Shown: positions 15,884 to 23,770 of the stretch, in pieces | How the letters are laid out: each line of letters opens with the position of its first letter | Numbering within the stretch: position 1 is the stretch's first letter | Assembly (NCBI GenBank): GCA_934317215.1 | Contig: CAKREH010000043.1 | Span: 1 to 23,770, forward strand | Length of the DNA: 23,770 nt | Direction of reading: 5' to 3' | Source of the DNA: an uncultured Roseburia sp. | GTDB taxonomy: Bacteria; Bacillota; Clostridia; Lachnospirales; Lachnospiraceae | Program-made: the position numbers and the translations under genes | Notes under the pieces: model-generated | Seen by the model: only the letters and a program-made list of their open reading frames with translations | What the model was told of the DNA's origin: nothing | Database searches by the model: none

Positions 15884-17301
15884 TATTGGTACACCTCCTC
15901 TTTATCACCACTGATCATTCTTGTATAGCTAAGCAATGTAAGAAGCGCACAGATAACGAATGAAATAATACCAATTACCGATGCCATCTTGTAGTTTGAG
16001 TTATCGTTGGTCAATGTAAACAGCCATGTAATGAGAAGGTCTGTCTCTTTTGCATTAGAGTTTGCAAATGCCATGTTTGCTGTTGCATTGGAACTTGTCA
16101 GCAGATAAATAACGTTAAAGTTATTGATGTTTGCAATGATGCTCTGGATCAGGGATGGTCCACAGATAAATAATACATACGGCATTGTGATCTTCCAGAA
16201 AATCTGCCATTTATTTGCACCATCGATACGTGCACTCTCCAACTGATCTGTCGGAATATTCATCAGAATACCGGTAGCGGAAAGCATCTGATATGGAACA
16301 CCGACCCAGATATTAATAAGAATGATCATTGCATGAGACCAGCCCGGTTTAGAGAGAAACGGAATATAGTTTCCGGAAACAAGTCCGATACTTTGTAACC
16401 AGCCTGTCAGACCGATGTTGGAACATAATGTATTTACAATACCGTGGTCGCTGAACATTTTGCTTACAAGAAGCAATGTTACGAACTGTGGAATCGCGAT
16501 TGTCACAACAAAAAGTGATCTCCACATTTTTTTAAAATGTGTATCTTCATGGTTGATCAGTTTTGCCAAAAGAATACCACCGATGAAAGTTGTAAATGTT
16601 GCCGATACTGCCCAGATCATTGTCCATGCAAGAATTCTTACGAATGCATAGGAGAATGTGATCGTAGTGCCGCCTGTAAACATATTCTTGAAGTTTCTAA
16701 GTCCAACCCATGTAAACAGGTAGTTTGGCGGCATATGATCCATATCATAATTGGTAAATGCCACACAGGACATAAAAATGATCGGTATAATGTTCATCAT
16801 AATAACACCGATACTCGGCAGGGTAAGTAATGTGATATAAAACTTACCGTTGAAAAGAGATTTTATATCTTCTGCAAATGTATTGACATGTTCTCCCTCT
16901 TCTTTCATAAGCTGAAGCCGGTAAACAGCTTTCATATTGCTTATATATAAAAATATGAATGCTACGATTACGAGAATACCAATAATACCATATAGCAGGA
17001 TCAGCAATGAGTTATCGTAATCATTAACAGTATTTTTCAAGGTCAGCGGATCAAATACGGACTCATACTGAACGGTACCAAGTGTATTTAAATCCTTAAT
17101 ATAATTGATAGAGAACATTCCTGTAAACAGGATCACTACCACTTCAAGGGCTGTTATTAAGACACCTTTGACGATCTGTTTCCGTCCCCAGTATCCTGCA
17201 CCCATAACAAGCAGCGAAAGCTTGCACCAGATATCTCCCTTTGCCACGGCTGTTCCAAAATCGGCAAAGTATTTTTTGATTACGTTTAAAAATGTTTTCA
17301 T
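15883..17301 (-). CDS. ABC sugar transporter permease (MalF/MsmF-like)
   Basis: This 472-aa permease is longer than the typical 290-300 aa MsmF. It carries an extra N-terminal part with about two hydrophobic segments (45-66, 98-120) and a loop before the MalF-like core, which begins near 155. The EAA loop ESARIDGANKWQIFWKITMP is at 355-374. It pairs with the downstream permease to form the membrane channel. The start at 17301 is chosen for AGGGAG about 8 bases upstream; a 26-residue upstream extension reaching 17379 is basic, not membrane-like, and has no ribosome binding site. The stop overlaps the next gene's start by one base. Confidence 0.9.
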   Translation of the reverse strand: MKTFLNVIKKYFADFGTAVAKGDIWCKLSLLVMGAGYWGRKQIVKGVLITALEVVVILFTGMFSINYIKDLNTLGTVQYESVFDPLTLKNTVNDYDNSLLILLYGIIGILVIVAFIFLYISNMKAVYRLQLMKEEGEHVNTFAEDIKSLFNGKFYITLLTLPSIGVIMMNIIPIIFMSCVAFTNYDMDHMPPNYLFTWVGLRNFKNMFTGGTTITFSYAFVRILAWTMIWAVSATFTTFIGGILLAKLINHEDTHFKKMWRSLFVVTIAIPQFVTLLLVSKMFSDHGIVNTLCSNIGLTGWLQSIGLVSGNYIPFLSKPGWSHAMIILINIWVGVPYQMLSATGILMNIPTDQLESARIDGANKWQIFWKITMPYVLFICGPSLIQSIIANINNFNVIYLLTSSNATANMAFANSNAKETDLLITWLFTLTNDNSNYKMASVIGIISFVICALLTLLSYTRMISGDKEEVYQ

Positions 17302-17367
17302 AGATTCACTCCCTATGCGCGTGAATGAGAATTTTTGGCTGAGTCGCAAAAATTTTTCTCTTTTTAA

Positions 17368-17503
17368 AAATTTCCACATAGCCTGTTATAAGGAAGACAT
17401 TGGTTTCCAGCAGGAAAATATCCGTCTCTGCCGGAAAGCAATATCCTGTCTGGCAGGAGATAATGCCCTCCTCATAAAAGTTGTTCCAAAGCCATGTGGA
17501 AAT
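17368..17503 (-). promoter_or_regulatory. Structured intergenic RNA between binding protein and permease
   Basis: On the minus strand a 12-base arm (17491-17503, ATTTCCACATGGC) pairs with GGCTATGTGGAAAT (17370-17383), enclosing about 105 bases, and is followed by TTTTTAAAAA. Inside are TCCTG/CAGGA and TTTCCGGCAG/CTGCTGGAAA hairpins. The layout suits partial termination or RNA processing that makes the binding protein more abundant than the permeases. Confidence 0.55.
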
Positions 17504-17524
17504 CTGAGTTTTACAGGTATTTGA

Positions 17525-18871
17525 TTATTCAGCTACCGGCTGTTTAATACCAGCTACTGCATCATCAAGTACAGCCTGAAGATCTGTTGCACCGTCAACC
17601 AGGTTCTGTCCAAGTGCCTTTGCCGGATCCCAGTAATTATTGCCTACAACCTGCTGATCTGCAAACTCTGACTGCGCTGCAAGTGCTGCAAGTGCAGGGG
17701 AATCGATCTGAGCTGCTGCTACTGTGTTAGCCGGTCCCTCTGATGTAGCGTTACCGATTGCCAACTGGCTCTCTTCATTTGTGAGGTACTCAGCAAGGAG
17801 CATTGACCAGCCAACATTTTTAGCATGGGAGTTAACACCTACGAATTTGTATCCTGCATAAGATCCCATCTGTGTAGCTGTTCCATTTACATCGAAAGTA
17901 GGTAATTTGCATGCTGCATATCCGTCACCGTATTTTGCTTCAAAAGATCCGGTGTTCCATGTACCGGAAACATATGCACCAAGTGTACCGTCATTTAACA
18001 TGGTAATTGCATCCTGATCAGATACGCTTACAAATGCTGGAGAAGAAGTGATATTCTCAATACTCTGTGCTACTGCAAGACCGGTCTCAGAGTTCCAGTC
18101 ACAGTTGTTTGAGTTATCTTCATTCATGGAAAGTTCACAGCCTGCACCAGAGAAGAATCCATACAGATACCATCCATCTGCTACATTCATGCCAACTTTT
18201 GTTCCTGCTTCTTCCGCTTTTGCTGTAAGGTTTTCCCAGGAAGCCACATCCTCTTCAGAGAAGATGTTTGAATCATAGTATAAGAAGTAACCGTTCGATG
18301 CTGTTAACGGATAAGCGTAAAGTTTTCCGTCTTTGGTAGCTGCTGCTACAGTTGCCTCTGAGTTTGTTTCTTTCGGATCATATGTATAAGTAGCTGCCAC
18401 TTCCTGAAGTGCACCTGCATTTACAAGATCATTTACCTGATCATCTGCAAATACGAATACATCTGCTGCTGCATCAATATCCTCAAGGATCTTATCTTTT
18501 GCATCTGCCTCAGATACAGCACCGATCGTGATGTTAAAATCTACATCTGAGTACTGCTCTTTGAATTTGTCTGTCAGCTCTTTCATAACGTTCTGATAAG
18601 CCTCAAGTTCTGAACACCAGAGCTGGATATCTACAGTTCCGTCTGTTGTTGCGATCAGATTTGCGATCGCATCACCGGAAGCTGTTTCTGCATTATCTGC
18701 AGCATCACCTGTCTCTGTTGCTGCTGCATCGTTTGTGCTCTCTGCTGCGCTGTTGTCTGCTGCACTATTGTCTGCTGCGCTGCTGTTATCGGCTGCTTTG
18801 TTTCCACATCCTGCAAACATGGATGCTACCATTGCTGCACATAATACTGTGCTGATGACTTTTTTCTTCAT
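17525..18871 (-). CDS. ABC transporter sugar-binding lipoprotein (family 1)
   Basis: This 448-aa extracellular solute-binding protein has a lipoprotein signal peptide (MKKKVISTVL, hydrophobic core, lipobox FAGC with C22 as the lipidated cysteine). An Ala/Asn/Ser/Asp-rich repetitive linker spans about residues 26-66, after which the MalE-like two-lobed domain begins near VDIQLWCSEL. It would capture oligosaccharides outside the membrane for the two permeases downstream. The ATG at 18871 has GGGAGGA 8 bases upstream. It is the first gene of the operon, with a near-consensus promoter and LacI-type operator in front. Ligand specificity cannot be read directly; beta-galactan oligosaccharides are inferred from the linked GH53 and GH2 genes. 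Confidence 0.92.
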   Translation of the reverse strand: MKKKVISTVLCAAMVASMFAGCGNKAADNSSAADNSAADNSAAESTNDAAATETGDAADNAETASGDAIANLIATTDGTVDIQLWCSELEAYQNVMKELTDKFKEQYSDVDFNITIGAVSEADAKDKILEDIDAAADVFVFADDQVNDLVNAGALQEVAATYTYDPKETNSEATVAAATKDGKLYAYPLTASNGYFLYYDSNIFSEEDVASWENLTAKAEEAGTKVGMNVADGWYLYGFFSGAGCELSMNEDNSNNCDWNSETGLAVAQSIENITSSPAFVSVSDQDAITMLNDGTLGAYVSGTWNTGSFEAKYGDGYAACKLPTFDVNGTATQMGSYAGYKFVGVNSHAKNVGWSMLLAEYLTNEESQLAIGNATSEGPANTVAAAQIDSPALAALAAQSEFADQQVVGNNYWDPAKALGQNLVDGATDLQAVLDDAVAGIKQPVAE

Positions 18872-18930
18872 TTGAAAATTCCTCCCTTTTCCTTGATAGA
18901 AAAAATTGTTCTTTTAGAACACTTTTTCGT

Positions 18931-18948
18931 GTTGCGCTATGCGCAATC
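18931..18948. promoter_or_regulatory. LacI-type operator at the ABC operon
   Basis: TTGCGC-TAT-GCGCAA (18932-18946) is a perfect dyad about 20-35 bases downstream of the -10 box, positioned to block transcription. The TTGCGC half-site also forms the core of the palindrome at the lacI promoter (20602-20619), pointing to the same regulator. Confidence 0.7.
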
Positions 18949-18965
18949 GGTTGTTCTATGGTTAG

Positions 18966-18994
18966 AGTATATCTCCGTTACATCCTTGTGTCAA
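18966..18994 (-). promoter_or_regulatory. Promoter of the ABC-transporter operon
   Basis: On the minus strand TTGACA (18989-18994) and TATACT (18966-18971) are exactly 17 bases apart, an almost ideal SigA promoter. The expected start is about 90 bases upstream of the binding-protein gene. Confidence 0.88.
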
Positions 18995-19085
18995 TGTCCA
19001 CAATTTATAATAAATCCGATCATTTTTTAGCAATTTTGCACAATATCATTTTTTTCTCTTTCTTTTATTTCTTTCATATTCGACT

Positions 19086-19099
19086 TTTGCGCAACCGTT
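19086..19099. promoter_or_regulatory. Upstream auxiliary LacI/CcpA-like site
   Basis: TTTGCGCAACCGTT contains the perfect TTGCGCAA core shared with the lacI operator and overlaps a cre-like pattern (AACCGTTAACC). Its centre lies about 151 bases upstream of the operator at 18939, so DNA looping is possible. The surrounding 19000-19327 stretch is T-rich on the plus strand and shows no gene. Confidence 0.45.
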
Positions 19100-19327
19100 A
19101 ACCATTGATTTTCCGTGCATTTTCAATTCTTAAGCTGCCTTTTTATGTGTGTTTTGGCTTGTTTTTGGGATTTTTTGAATCAGGGATTTTCATGCCTTTT
19201 CCTTTGTTTTGGGCGAATTTCCCTGACATTGCTTCAGTTTCACCCTCATTTCCCCTGATCTGTAGGCTATTCCGGTAATCATTGTAATCATTTCGCCCAT
19301 TTCATGTGATTTCCGACAATTTCAACA

Positions 19328-19460
19328 GAACAAAGAGTCGCTTGCGACTCTTTCGCGCTCGAGCGGTGCTGTTTACAGCTAACTTCTACTCCGCGAGATG
19401 CGCATCCCGCCCGGAGGGCTTTTTAATTCATAGGACGTAATTTCCTATGAATTAAAAAAA
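19328..19460. repeat. Multi-hairpin dispersed repeat, copy 3 (intact)
   Basis: This is the complete family member, about 133 bp. In order it contains: AAAGAGTCGC/GCGACTCTTT; the perfect palindrome CGCTCGAGCG; GCTGTTTACAGC; a dyad GCG-GATGCGCATC-CGC; GCCC-GGA-GGGC plus T-run; and AATTCATAGGA/TCCTATGAATT (19425-19453). It ends in the A-run that is the T-tract of the lacI terminator. No coding frame is evident. Confidence 0.9.
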
Positions 19461-19496
19461 CGGGCGAAACACGTTTATTCGCTATGTGTTTCGCCC
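19454..19496 (-). terminator. Intrinsic terminator of lacI-type gene
   Basis: GGGCGAAACAC pairs with GTGTTTCGCCC (19486-19496 with 19462-19472) over 11 perfect base pairs, followed on the minus strand by seven Ts. It is about 65 bases past the regulator's stop codon. Confidence 0.9.
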
Positions 19497-19560
19497 ATTG
19501 CTTATTCTCTCCAACAGGATGATCTTCAATTTTCTCAGAACTGTATTTTCCTGATCGTAT

Positions 19561-20574
19561 TTACTTCGTCGATTCCTTCAGCACCACCTCATACGGAAGC
19601 AATGTGCGCTCTTTCACCTCAAGTCCTTCCGTCAGATCAAGCAGTGTACGGCATGCCACCATGCCGAGTTCCTTTGCATCAAATGAAAGCGATGTGATCG
19701 AGGGAACATTGTTTTCAAGTACCATGCTGTTATAAAACGATGCCACCCGGACATCTTCCGGCACTTTGACATGCTGCTGGCGCAGTGTTTTTAAAACACG
19801 GCTGCAGACAGCGTCATCCATGCAGAGGATGCAGTCTGCCTGTCTGTTTAATGCTTCCTTGACTGCCTTTTCCACCAGAACCTGGTTATCCTGGCTTAAA
19901 AACATCAGATCCTCATCTAACGTTTTCCCCATCTTCGCATATGCCTCACGAAATCCCCGCAGACGGCTCTGTGTAACCACATGCTCTTCATTGCCGCCGA
20001 TCAGTGCAATTTTGTCCATCTGCTTCATCAAAATGATCGATGTAAGCTCTTTGCATGCACTCTTGTGATTGTGATCGATCTGAATCACTCCTTTATAATT
20101 GGCACTGGTACTTCCGATCGTGACAAACGGTACATTTTTTGTCTGCAGAAAATCGATCTGTTCATCTTCCACAAAAGTGCGCATCAGGATCACACCGTCC
20201 ACTTTATGGTTTGCTATGATACGCTCAAGAGAAGATATATCGTTTTTCCTGCAGATAGAAAGCAGGATATCATATTCCATGCTGCCCGTAATCTCCTGTA
20301 TCCCAAACAGACATTCCTGAAAAAATGTAAGATCCACAACATCATACTCCCCCGGCATGACCACACAGATATTATAAGTTTTAGACTGCGCAAGCCCTTT
20401 CGCAATGACATTCGGCTTATAATCATGTTCTTCTATGTAGGCGAGCACGCGCTCTCTAGTCTCCCTGCCAATACGTCCTTTACCGGAAATTGCACGTGAC
20501 ACGGTTGTCTTCGATACCCCAAGTGCATCTGCCACGTCCGCAATCGTAATATTCTTTTCTAACCCCTTATCCAT
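19561..20574 (-). CDS. LacI-family transcriptional regulator
   Basis: This 337-aa repressor has an N-terminal LacI helix-turn-helix (ITIADVADALGVSKTTVSRAISGKGRIG, at 9-36, given here as its two helices and hinge) and a periplasmic-binding-like effector domain from about 65. Length is normal. ATG at 20574 is chosen because it opens the canonical LacI N-terminus; a 20-residue upstream extension runs through the operator. The gene has its own promoter with a perfect palindrome at the expected start, so autorepression is likely. The same TTGCGC motif at the ABC operon promoter suggests it also controls sugar import. The effector sugar is unknown; galactose- or arabinose-containing products are reasonable guesses. 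Confidence 0.9.
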   Translation of the reverse strand: MDKGLEKNITIADVADALGVSKTTVSRAISGKGRIGRETRERVLAYIEEHDYKPNVIAKGLAQSKTYNICVVMPGEYDVVDLTFFQECLFGIQEITGSMEYDILLSICRKNDISSLERIIANHKVDGVILMRTFVEDEQIDFLQTKNVPFVTIGSTSANYKGVIQIDHNHKSACKELTSIILMKQMDKIALIGGNEEHVVTQSRLRGFREAYAKMGKTLDEDLMFLSQDNQVLVEKAVKEALNRQADCILCMDDAVCSRVLKTLRQQHVKVPEDVRVASFYNSMVLENNVPSITSLSFDAKELGMVACRTLLDLTEGLEVKERTLLPYEVVLKESTK

Positions 20575-20601
20575 AAACTCTCGTCCCTCGCTTTTTTTGC
20601 G

Positions 20602-20619
20602 CTTAGTTGCGCAACTAAG
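20602..20619. promoter_or_regulatory. Palindromic LacI-type operator at lacI promoter
   Basis: CTTAGTTGCGCAACTAAG is a perfect 18-bp palindrome, immediately downstream of the -10 box and about 27 bases before the regulator's start codon. It is the likely autoregulatory site and the best operator consensus in the window. Confidence 0.82.
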
Positions 20620-20622
20620 TTT

Positions 20623-20651
20623 ATTATTGTACAAACAGGGGCAAAAATCAA
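20623..20651 (-). promoter_or_regulatory. Candidate promoter of the lacI-type gene
   Basis: On the minus strand TTGATT (20646-20651) and AATAAT (20623-20628) are 17 bases apart in the gap after GH43. The palindromic operator begins 4 bases downstream, overlapping the expected start site. Confidence 0.6.
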
Positions 20652-20680
20652 TCCTATTTTTTTCCTATTTTTTCCCGGCA

Positions 20681-22246
20681 TCAACCCGGTATTCCCTCAT
20701 ACGAAATCCACGCTGCATCCGCAAAACGATCCGACATTTCACCGTTTGAAGACGCATACACACCGAGCGTGCAGCCCACAAATCCCCCTGCTTCCTCTGT
20801 ACTGTACGGCAACAGATTCACATCTTTGATGAGATTCAGCACCTTTCCTTCCTCATTCCTGACATAAAATGCCGCCTTCTGTCCTGCTGCCTTCAAATAC
20901 AGTTCCAGCATTCCTTTTGCATTGATTTCTTCTTCCGCAAGCAGCGTATCGTTTTCTGTTATATGTGCGATTACCTGCAGCTTTCTCTTCTCTTTTCCAC
21001 CGCAGATGCGCATCGAAAGATAATTTGCATGATTCTGATAGCAGACGATCCCCGCCTGTTCATTTTCCCGCTCCGCATCAAATTCCATGCATGCCGAAAA
21101 CATAAAATCATAATCTTTCTGCCGCAGTCCGAAATACTGCGCGTCCGTTTTCTCTGTAAGTTTCTGTTTTTTCAGATACATCCTGAGAAAACCTTTTCTC
21201 TCGATCAGTGAATATGCATTTTCATCCCTTCTCTGCAGCGACAGGAGTCTGTTATCTATTTTTTTCTGATCAAATGTAATAAAATCCGCGTGGGTCACTT
21301 CCCTTTCCAGGCGATACTCATCAATCGGAAGTTCTGTTTTCTCTGTCAGATGTCCAATCCCCGGATTGATGACGGGCCATCCGTCCTCCCATTCCACTTT
21401 TGCCAGAAAAGATTCCCTGCCAAGACTACAGTGTCCCTCACATGGCCTCGATGCAAGCATGACGACATACCAGTTTCCGTCTGCATCATCCACAAGATCT
21501 CCGTGTCCTGCATAGATCACCGGATAATCCCTGCCAAGATTGCGGTGCGTGAAAATTGGATTTCTCCTGCATCCACAGAACCATTCTCTTAACGACCTGC
21601 TTCTTGCAATACTGATGCTGTGTTCCGGTCCCGTACCGCCCTCTGCGATCATCAGATAATACCAGCCGTCTTTTTTGTAAAGGTGCGGTCCCTCCGGCCA
21701 GATACAATCTTTTAATGCACCTTTCCAGACCGCCGTCCCCGCACCTTTTAAGCACATTGCATGAAGATCCAGCTCCTCTATCCAGATCTCCCAGTCACCA
21801 TTGTGTCTGACCCCGGACGGATTCGGTCTTGTCCCGACATAATAACATTTCCCATCTTCATCAAAAAAGAGGCTCGGATCAATCCCTTCCGCCGCAGTTC
21901 CCAGATAATGTGGCACTGACCACGGCCCTTTGGGGTTCTGTGCCGTTATCACAAAATTTCCACCATGATCCACATTTGTTGTTATGATGTAATAAGTGCC
22001 CTCGTGGTAACGGAGCGTCGGTGCAAAGATCCCCCGTGAGATCTCACTGCCGGACAGTGGAAGCTGCTCTTCCCTGTCCAACGCATTGCCGATCTGCTCC
22101 CAGTGCGCCAAATCCCTGCTATGAAACACAGGAATCCCCGGAAAATATGCAAAACTCGAATTTACCATATAATAATCCTCCCCCACCCTGCAGATAGATG
22201 GGTCTGGATAAAAACCGGGCAGAACCGGATTTCTTACTGTACTCAT
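20681..22246 (-). CDS. GH43 beta-xylosidase/alpha-L-arabinofuranosidase-like enzyme
   Basis: This 521-aa cytosolic protein has an N-terminal five-bladed propeller of GH43 and a C-terminal beta-sandwich (about 320-520) of the type now called CBM91. The sequence style (NPVLPGFYPDPSICRVG, SFAYFPGIPVFHSRDLAHWE) is that of the XynB-like subfamilies 11/12. Catalytic residues are the base D15, the pKa-modulating D123 in GIDPS and the acid E185 in WPEGPHLY. It would remove terminal arabinose or xylose from oligosaccharides. In this locus, trimming arabinose from arabinogalactan fragments is the likely job, but beta-xylosidase activity cannot be excluded. ATG at 22246 follows GGAG. The LacI gene lies directly downstream. 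There is no signal peptide. Confidence 0.88.
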   Translation of the reverse strand: MSTVRNPVLPGFYPDPSICRVGEDYYMVNSSFAYFPGIPVFHSRDLAHWEQIGNALDREEQLPLSGSEISRGIFAPTLRYHEGTYYIITTNVDHGGNFVITAQNPKGPWSVPHYLGTAAEGIDPSLFFDEDGKCYYVGTRPNPSGVRHNGDWEIWIEELDLHAMCLKGAGTAVWKGALKDCIWPEGPHLYKKDGWYYLMIAEGGTGPEHSISIARSRSLREWFCGCRRNPIFTHRNLGRDYPVIYAGHGDLVDDADGNWYVVMLASRPCEGHCSLGRESFLAKVEWEDGWPVINPGIGHLTEKTELPIDEYRLEREVTHADFITFDQKKIDNRLLSLQRRDENAYSLIERKGFLRMYLKKQKLTEKTDAQYFGLRQKDYDFMFSACMEFDAERENEQAGIVCYQNHANYLSMRICGGKEKRKLQVIAHITENDTLLAEEEINAKGMLELYLKAAGQKAAFYVRNEEGKVLNLIKDVNLLPYSTEEAGGFVGCTLGVYASSNGEMSDRFADAAWISYEGIPG

Positions 22247-22279
22247 TTGAACGCTCCATTTCTACTATAATAGTCTCTC

Positions 22280-22319
22280 GGAATCTCTAAGCCTGTATTT
22301 CTGCGGCTTCTGAGATTCC
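22280..22319. promoter_or_regulatory. Hairpin between GH43 and the insertion sequence
   Basis: GGAATCTC..AAGCC pairs with GGCTT..GAGATTCC and is followed on the plus strand by ATTTTTATTTTTT. Read on the plus strand it resembles a terminator that would shield the transposase from incoming transcripts; on the minus strand it would lie in the GH43 upstream region. Confidence 0.5.
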
Positions 22320-23770
22320 ATTTTTATTTTTTCTCCACCTTTTTTTCAAAAAGTTCTTGACATTTGCCCCTAAAAATGCGGCGCTTCGCGCCTCTTGATC
22401 AATAAGGCATATCGTTCCGGCTCAGCTGGAACAGACTTTTTGATTTGGAGGTGTGTTTCATTGAAACCTGTTAACACCGGCGGTCATTCCGCCTATCAGG
22501 ATCGTGTCCTGACTCAACTTCGTAAATATTATCCGAATGCTGCAACTTCCCTGTCTTCTTCTACCTGGCAGATCCTTGATAAGTTTTGGAATCTTGATCT
22601 GTCACAAGTTGATGTACTTATGCAAGACCGGTATTCTGTCTTTGGTCCTGAGCCAAGGCTTCCTTCCGACATGTTTCGTTCTATCCTTGTTTCTGTTGCA
22701 TTTAAAATAACTTCCTACACAAAGTTAGCTTCTGATTTGAAAGAGAATCACCTTCATGCCATTATTTCCGGCTTTTATGTTAATGATACTCCTGGCATTG
22801 GTACCTTTTATGACTTTCATAGGCGGCTCTGGTTATCTTCTGACAAGAACCTGACTAACGCAGTTCATCCACCTAAGGAAAAGCCTCAGAAACCGAAAGG
22901 AAAAGAAAAAAAAGCTCCTCCTGTCGAAAAACTTACCGTTGATGATCTATTCCGGCAGTTTGAAAAAAATCCGCCTGATGATATGGCTCCCTGCGCAAAG
23001 CTTTGGGAAATTTTCAATACTTTTTTTCTTCAGAACTCTGCCAGGCTTGGTCTCATCTCTTTAAAATCCCTTGCCTTAGCTGGTGATGGGACTCCAGTTT
23101 ATACTTCTGCTTAGGAACGGAAAACCAGAACCTGCAGCTGTCTGGAAAATGGAGTTCGCGACTGCAAATGCAATCGTATTTATCATCAGCCTGACTGTGA
23201 TATCGGCTGGGATTCCCACCGCAATCGTTATTACTTTGGGTACGACTTATATATGCTGACCGCTTCTGACTCTGAAAATGACCTGCCTGTATTTCCTTTC
23301 CTGAGTCCTGCTTCACGGCACGACTCGCATGGTTTTTTATACAACTGGTTTTCCATGAAAAAGATGCTTCCAGATGCAACAATTACTAAGCTGCTTCTGG
23401 ATTCCGCGCATGATGCGATGCCTTACTATGATTACTGTAAAACAAACGATATCACGCCTTTTATTGATCTAAACTGGAAATGCGGCAGACCACCGGTCTA
23501 CAAAGATGATATCTCCATAAACAGTGATGGGATTCCTTTATGTCCTAAGGGCTTTCCTATGAAGCAAGCCGCCGTTGAGCCAAGAAAAGGACGCATCAAA
23601 TATCGTTGTCCTAAGATTTCTTACAAAGGCGGTACACCTCACTGCACTTGCGATGAACCTTGTTCTGATGCAAAGTATGGAAGAAATGTTCATCTTGTAT
23701 TAAAGGATAACCCAAGACTCTTCAATACTCCGCCGCGTGGCAGCGAGGAATGGAAGCTGGAATATAACGC
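22320..23770 (+). mobile_element. Insertion sequence, partial (left end and most of transposase)
   Basis: A DDE transposase frame occupies 22461 to the window end. The left boundary is uncertain. A TTGACA hexamer at 22357-22362 and a perfect GGCGC-TTC-GCGCC hairpin at 22380-22392 lie in the untranslated lead. The right end is outside the window, so terminal repeats and target duplication cannot be checked. Sequence style resembles the IS1182/IS4-type group, without certainty. Confidence 0.7.
22461..23770 (+). pseudogene. DDE transposase with in-frame amber stop, partial
   Basis: The frame starts at TTG 22461, which has GGAGGTG seven bases upstream; the longer ATG-led extension at 22395 lacks a ribosome binding site. 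The N-terminal region (MFRSILVSVAFK, then GIGTFYDFHRRLW) resembles DUF772-type transposase heads. AGDGTPVYTS holds a likely first catalytic aspartate, and LLLDSAHDAMPYYDYC the second. TAG at 23112-23114 interrupts the frame. The same frame continues open to the window end with a cysteine-rich segment (CSCLENGVRDCKCNR). CAG or CAA to TAG is the simplest explanation, so the element is probably inactive unless suppressed. The glutamate of the DDE triad would lie beyond the window. Confidence 0.75.

Noticed and set aside
17105..17524. 139-aa plus-strand open frame
   Set aside because: It is antisense to the permease start and intergenic structure, with no translation signal.
19981..20499. 172-aa plus-strand open frame opposite the lacI-type gene
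   Set aside because: It is a shadow of the LacI coding sequence, with no ribosome binding site or family motif.
23112..23114. Pyrrolysine or other recoding of TAG in the transposase
   Set aside because: No recoding signal or supporting gene is visible, and a single transition in a transposase is the simpler explanation.

Overview
The window looks like a chromosomal segment from a human-gut Lachnospiraceae bacterium, most likely of the Roseburia/Agathobacter (Eubacterium rectale) type. I base this on the moderate-to-low GC content, strong GGAGG ribosome binding sites, the Firmicutes-type (class II) GalT, an MsmEFG-like ABC importer without its own ATPase, and the protein sequence style. Species assignment is inference.

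Layout. (1) 1-1030: a plus-strand CPBP-family intramembrane protease. (2) 1040-3471: two minus-strand PLP aminotransferases, a HisC-like one and an AspC-like one, separated by a 36-38 bp tandem repeat. (3) 3496-4246: a 750 bp non-coding stretch with a multi-hairpin repeat interrupted by a 312 bp MITE-like element with an 8 bp target duplication, then the galT terminator. (4) 4247-18871, all minus strand: a compact beta-galactan/galacto-oligosaccharide utilisation locus. In transcription order it holds a solute-binding lipoprotein, two permeases, a 616-aa protein of unknown function, a 72-aa zinc-ribbon protein, a terminator, an AraC-type regulator, a GH2 beta-galactosidase, a GH53 endo-galactanase, a terminator, then galK and galT under their own promoter. 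(5) 18872-19560: the control region of the ABC operon (TTGACA-17-TATACT promoter and palindromic TTGCGC operators) plus a full-length copy of the multi-hairpin repeat next to the lacI terminator. (6) 19561-22246: a LacI-type regulator, with a perfect palindromic operator at its own promoter, and a GH43 enzyme. (7) 22320-23770: an insertion sequence whose transposase frame has an in-frame amber codon and runs off the window.

How the genes work together (inference from families and order): galactan-derived oligosaccharides, probably with arabinose decorations, are captured by the lipoprotein and imported by the two permeases, powered by an ATPase encoded elsewhere. None of the enzymes has a signal peptide, so GH53, GH2 and GH43 should act in the cytoplasm. 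Released galactose enters the Leloir pathway through GalK and GalT. The 616-aa protein and its overlapping zinc-ribbon partner are embedded in the transporter operon; this pair is the best candidate here for an undescribed carbohydrate-active function. Control appears layered: LacI sites at the ABC and lacI promoters, candidate AraC direct repeats before the beta-galactosidase, an alternative-hairpin leader before galK, and several structured intergenic RNAs.
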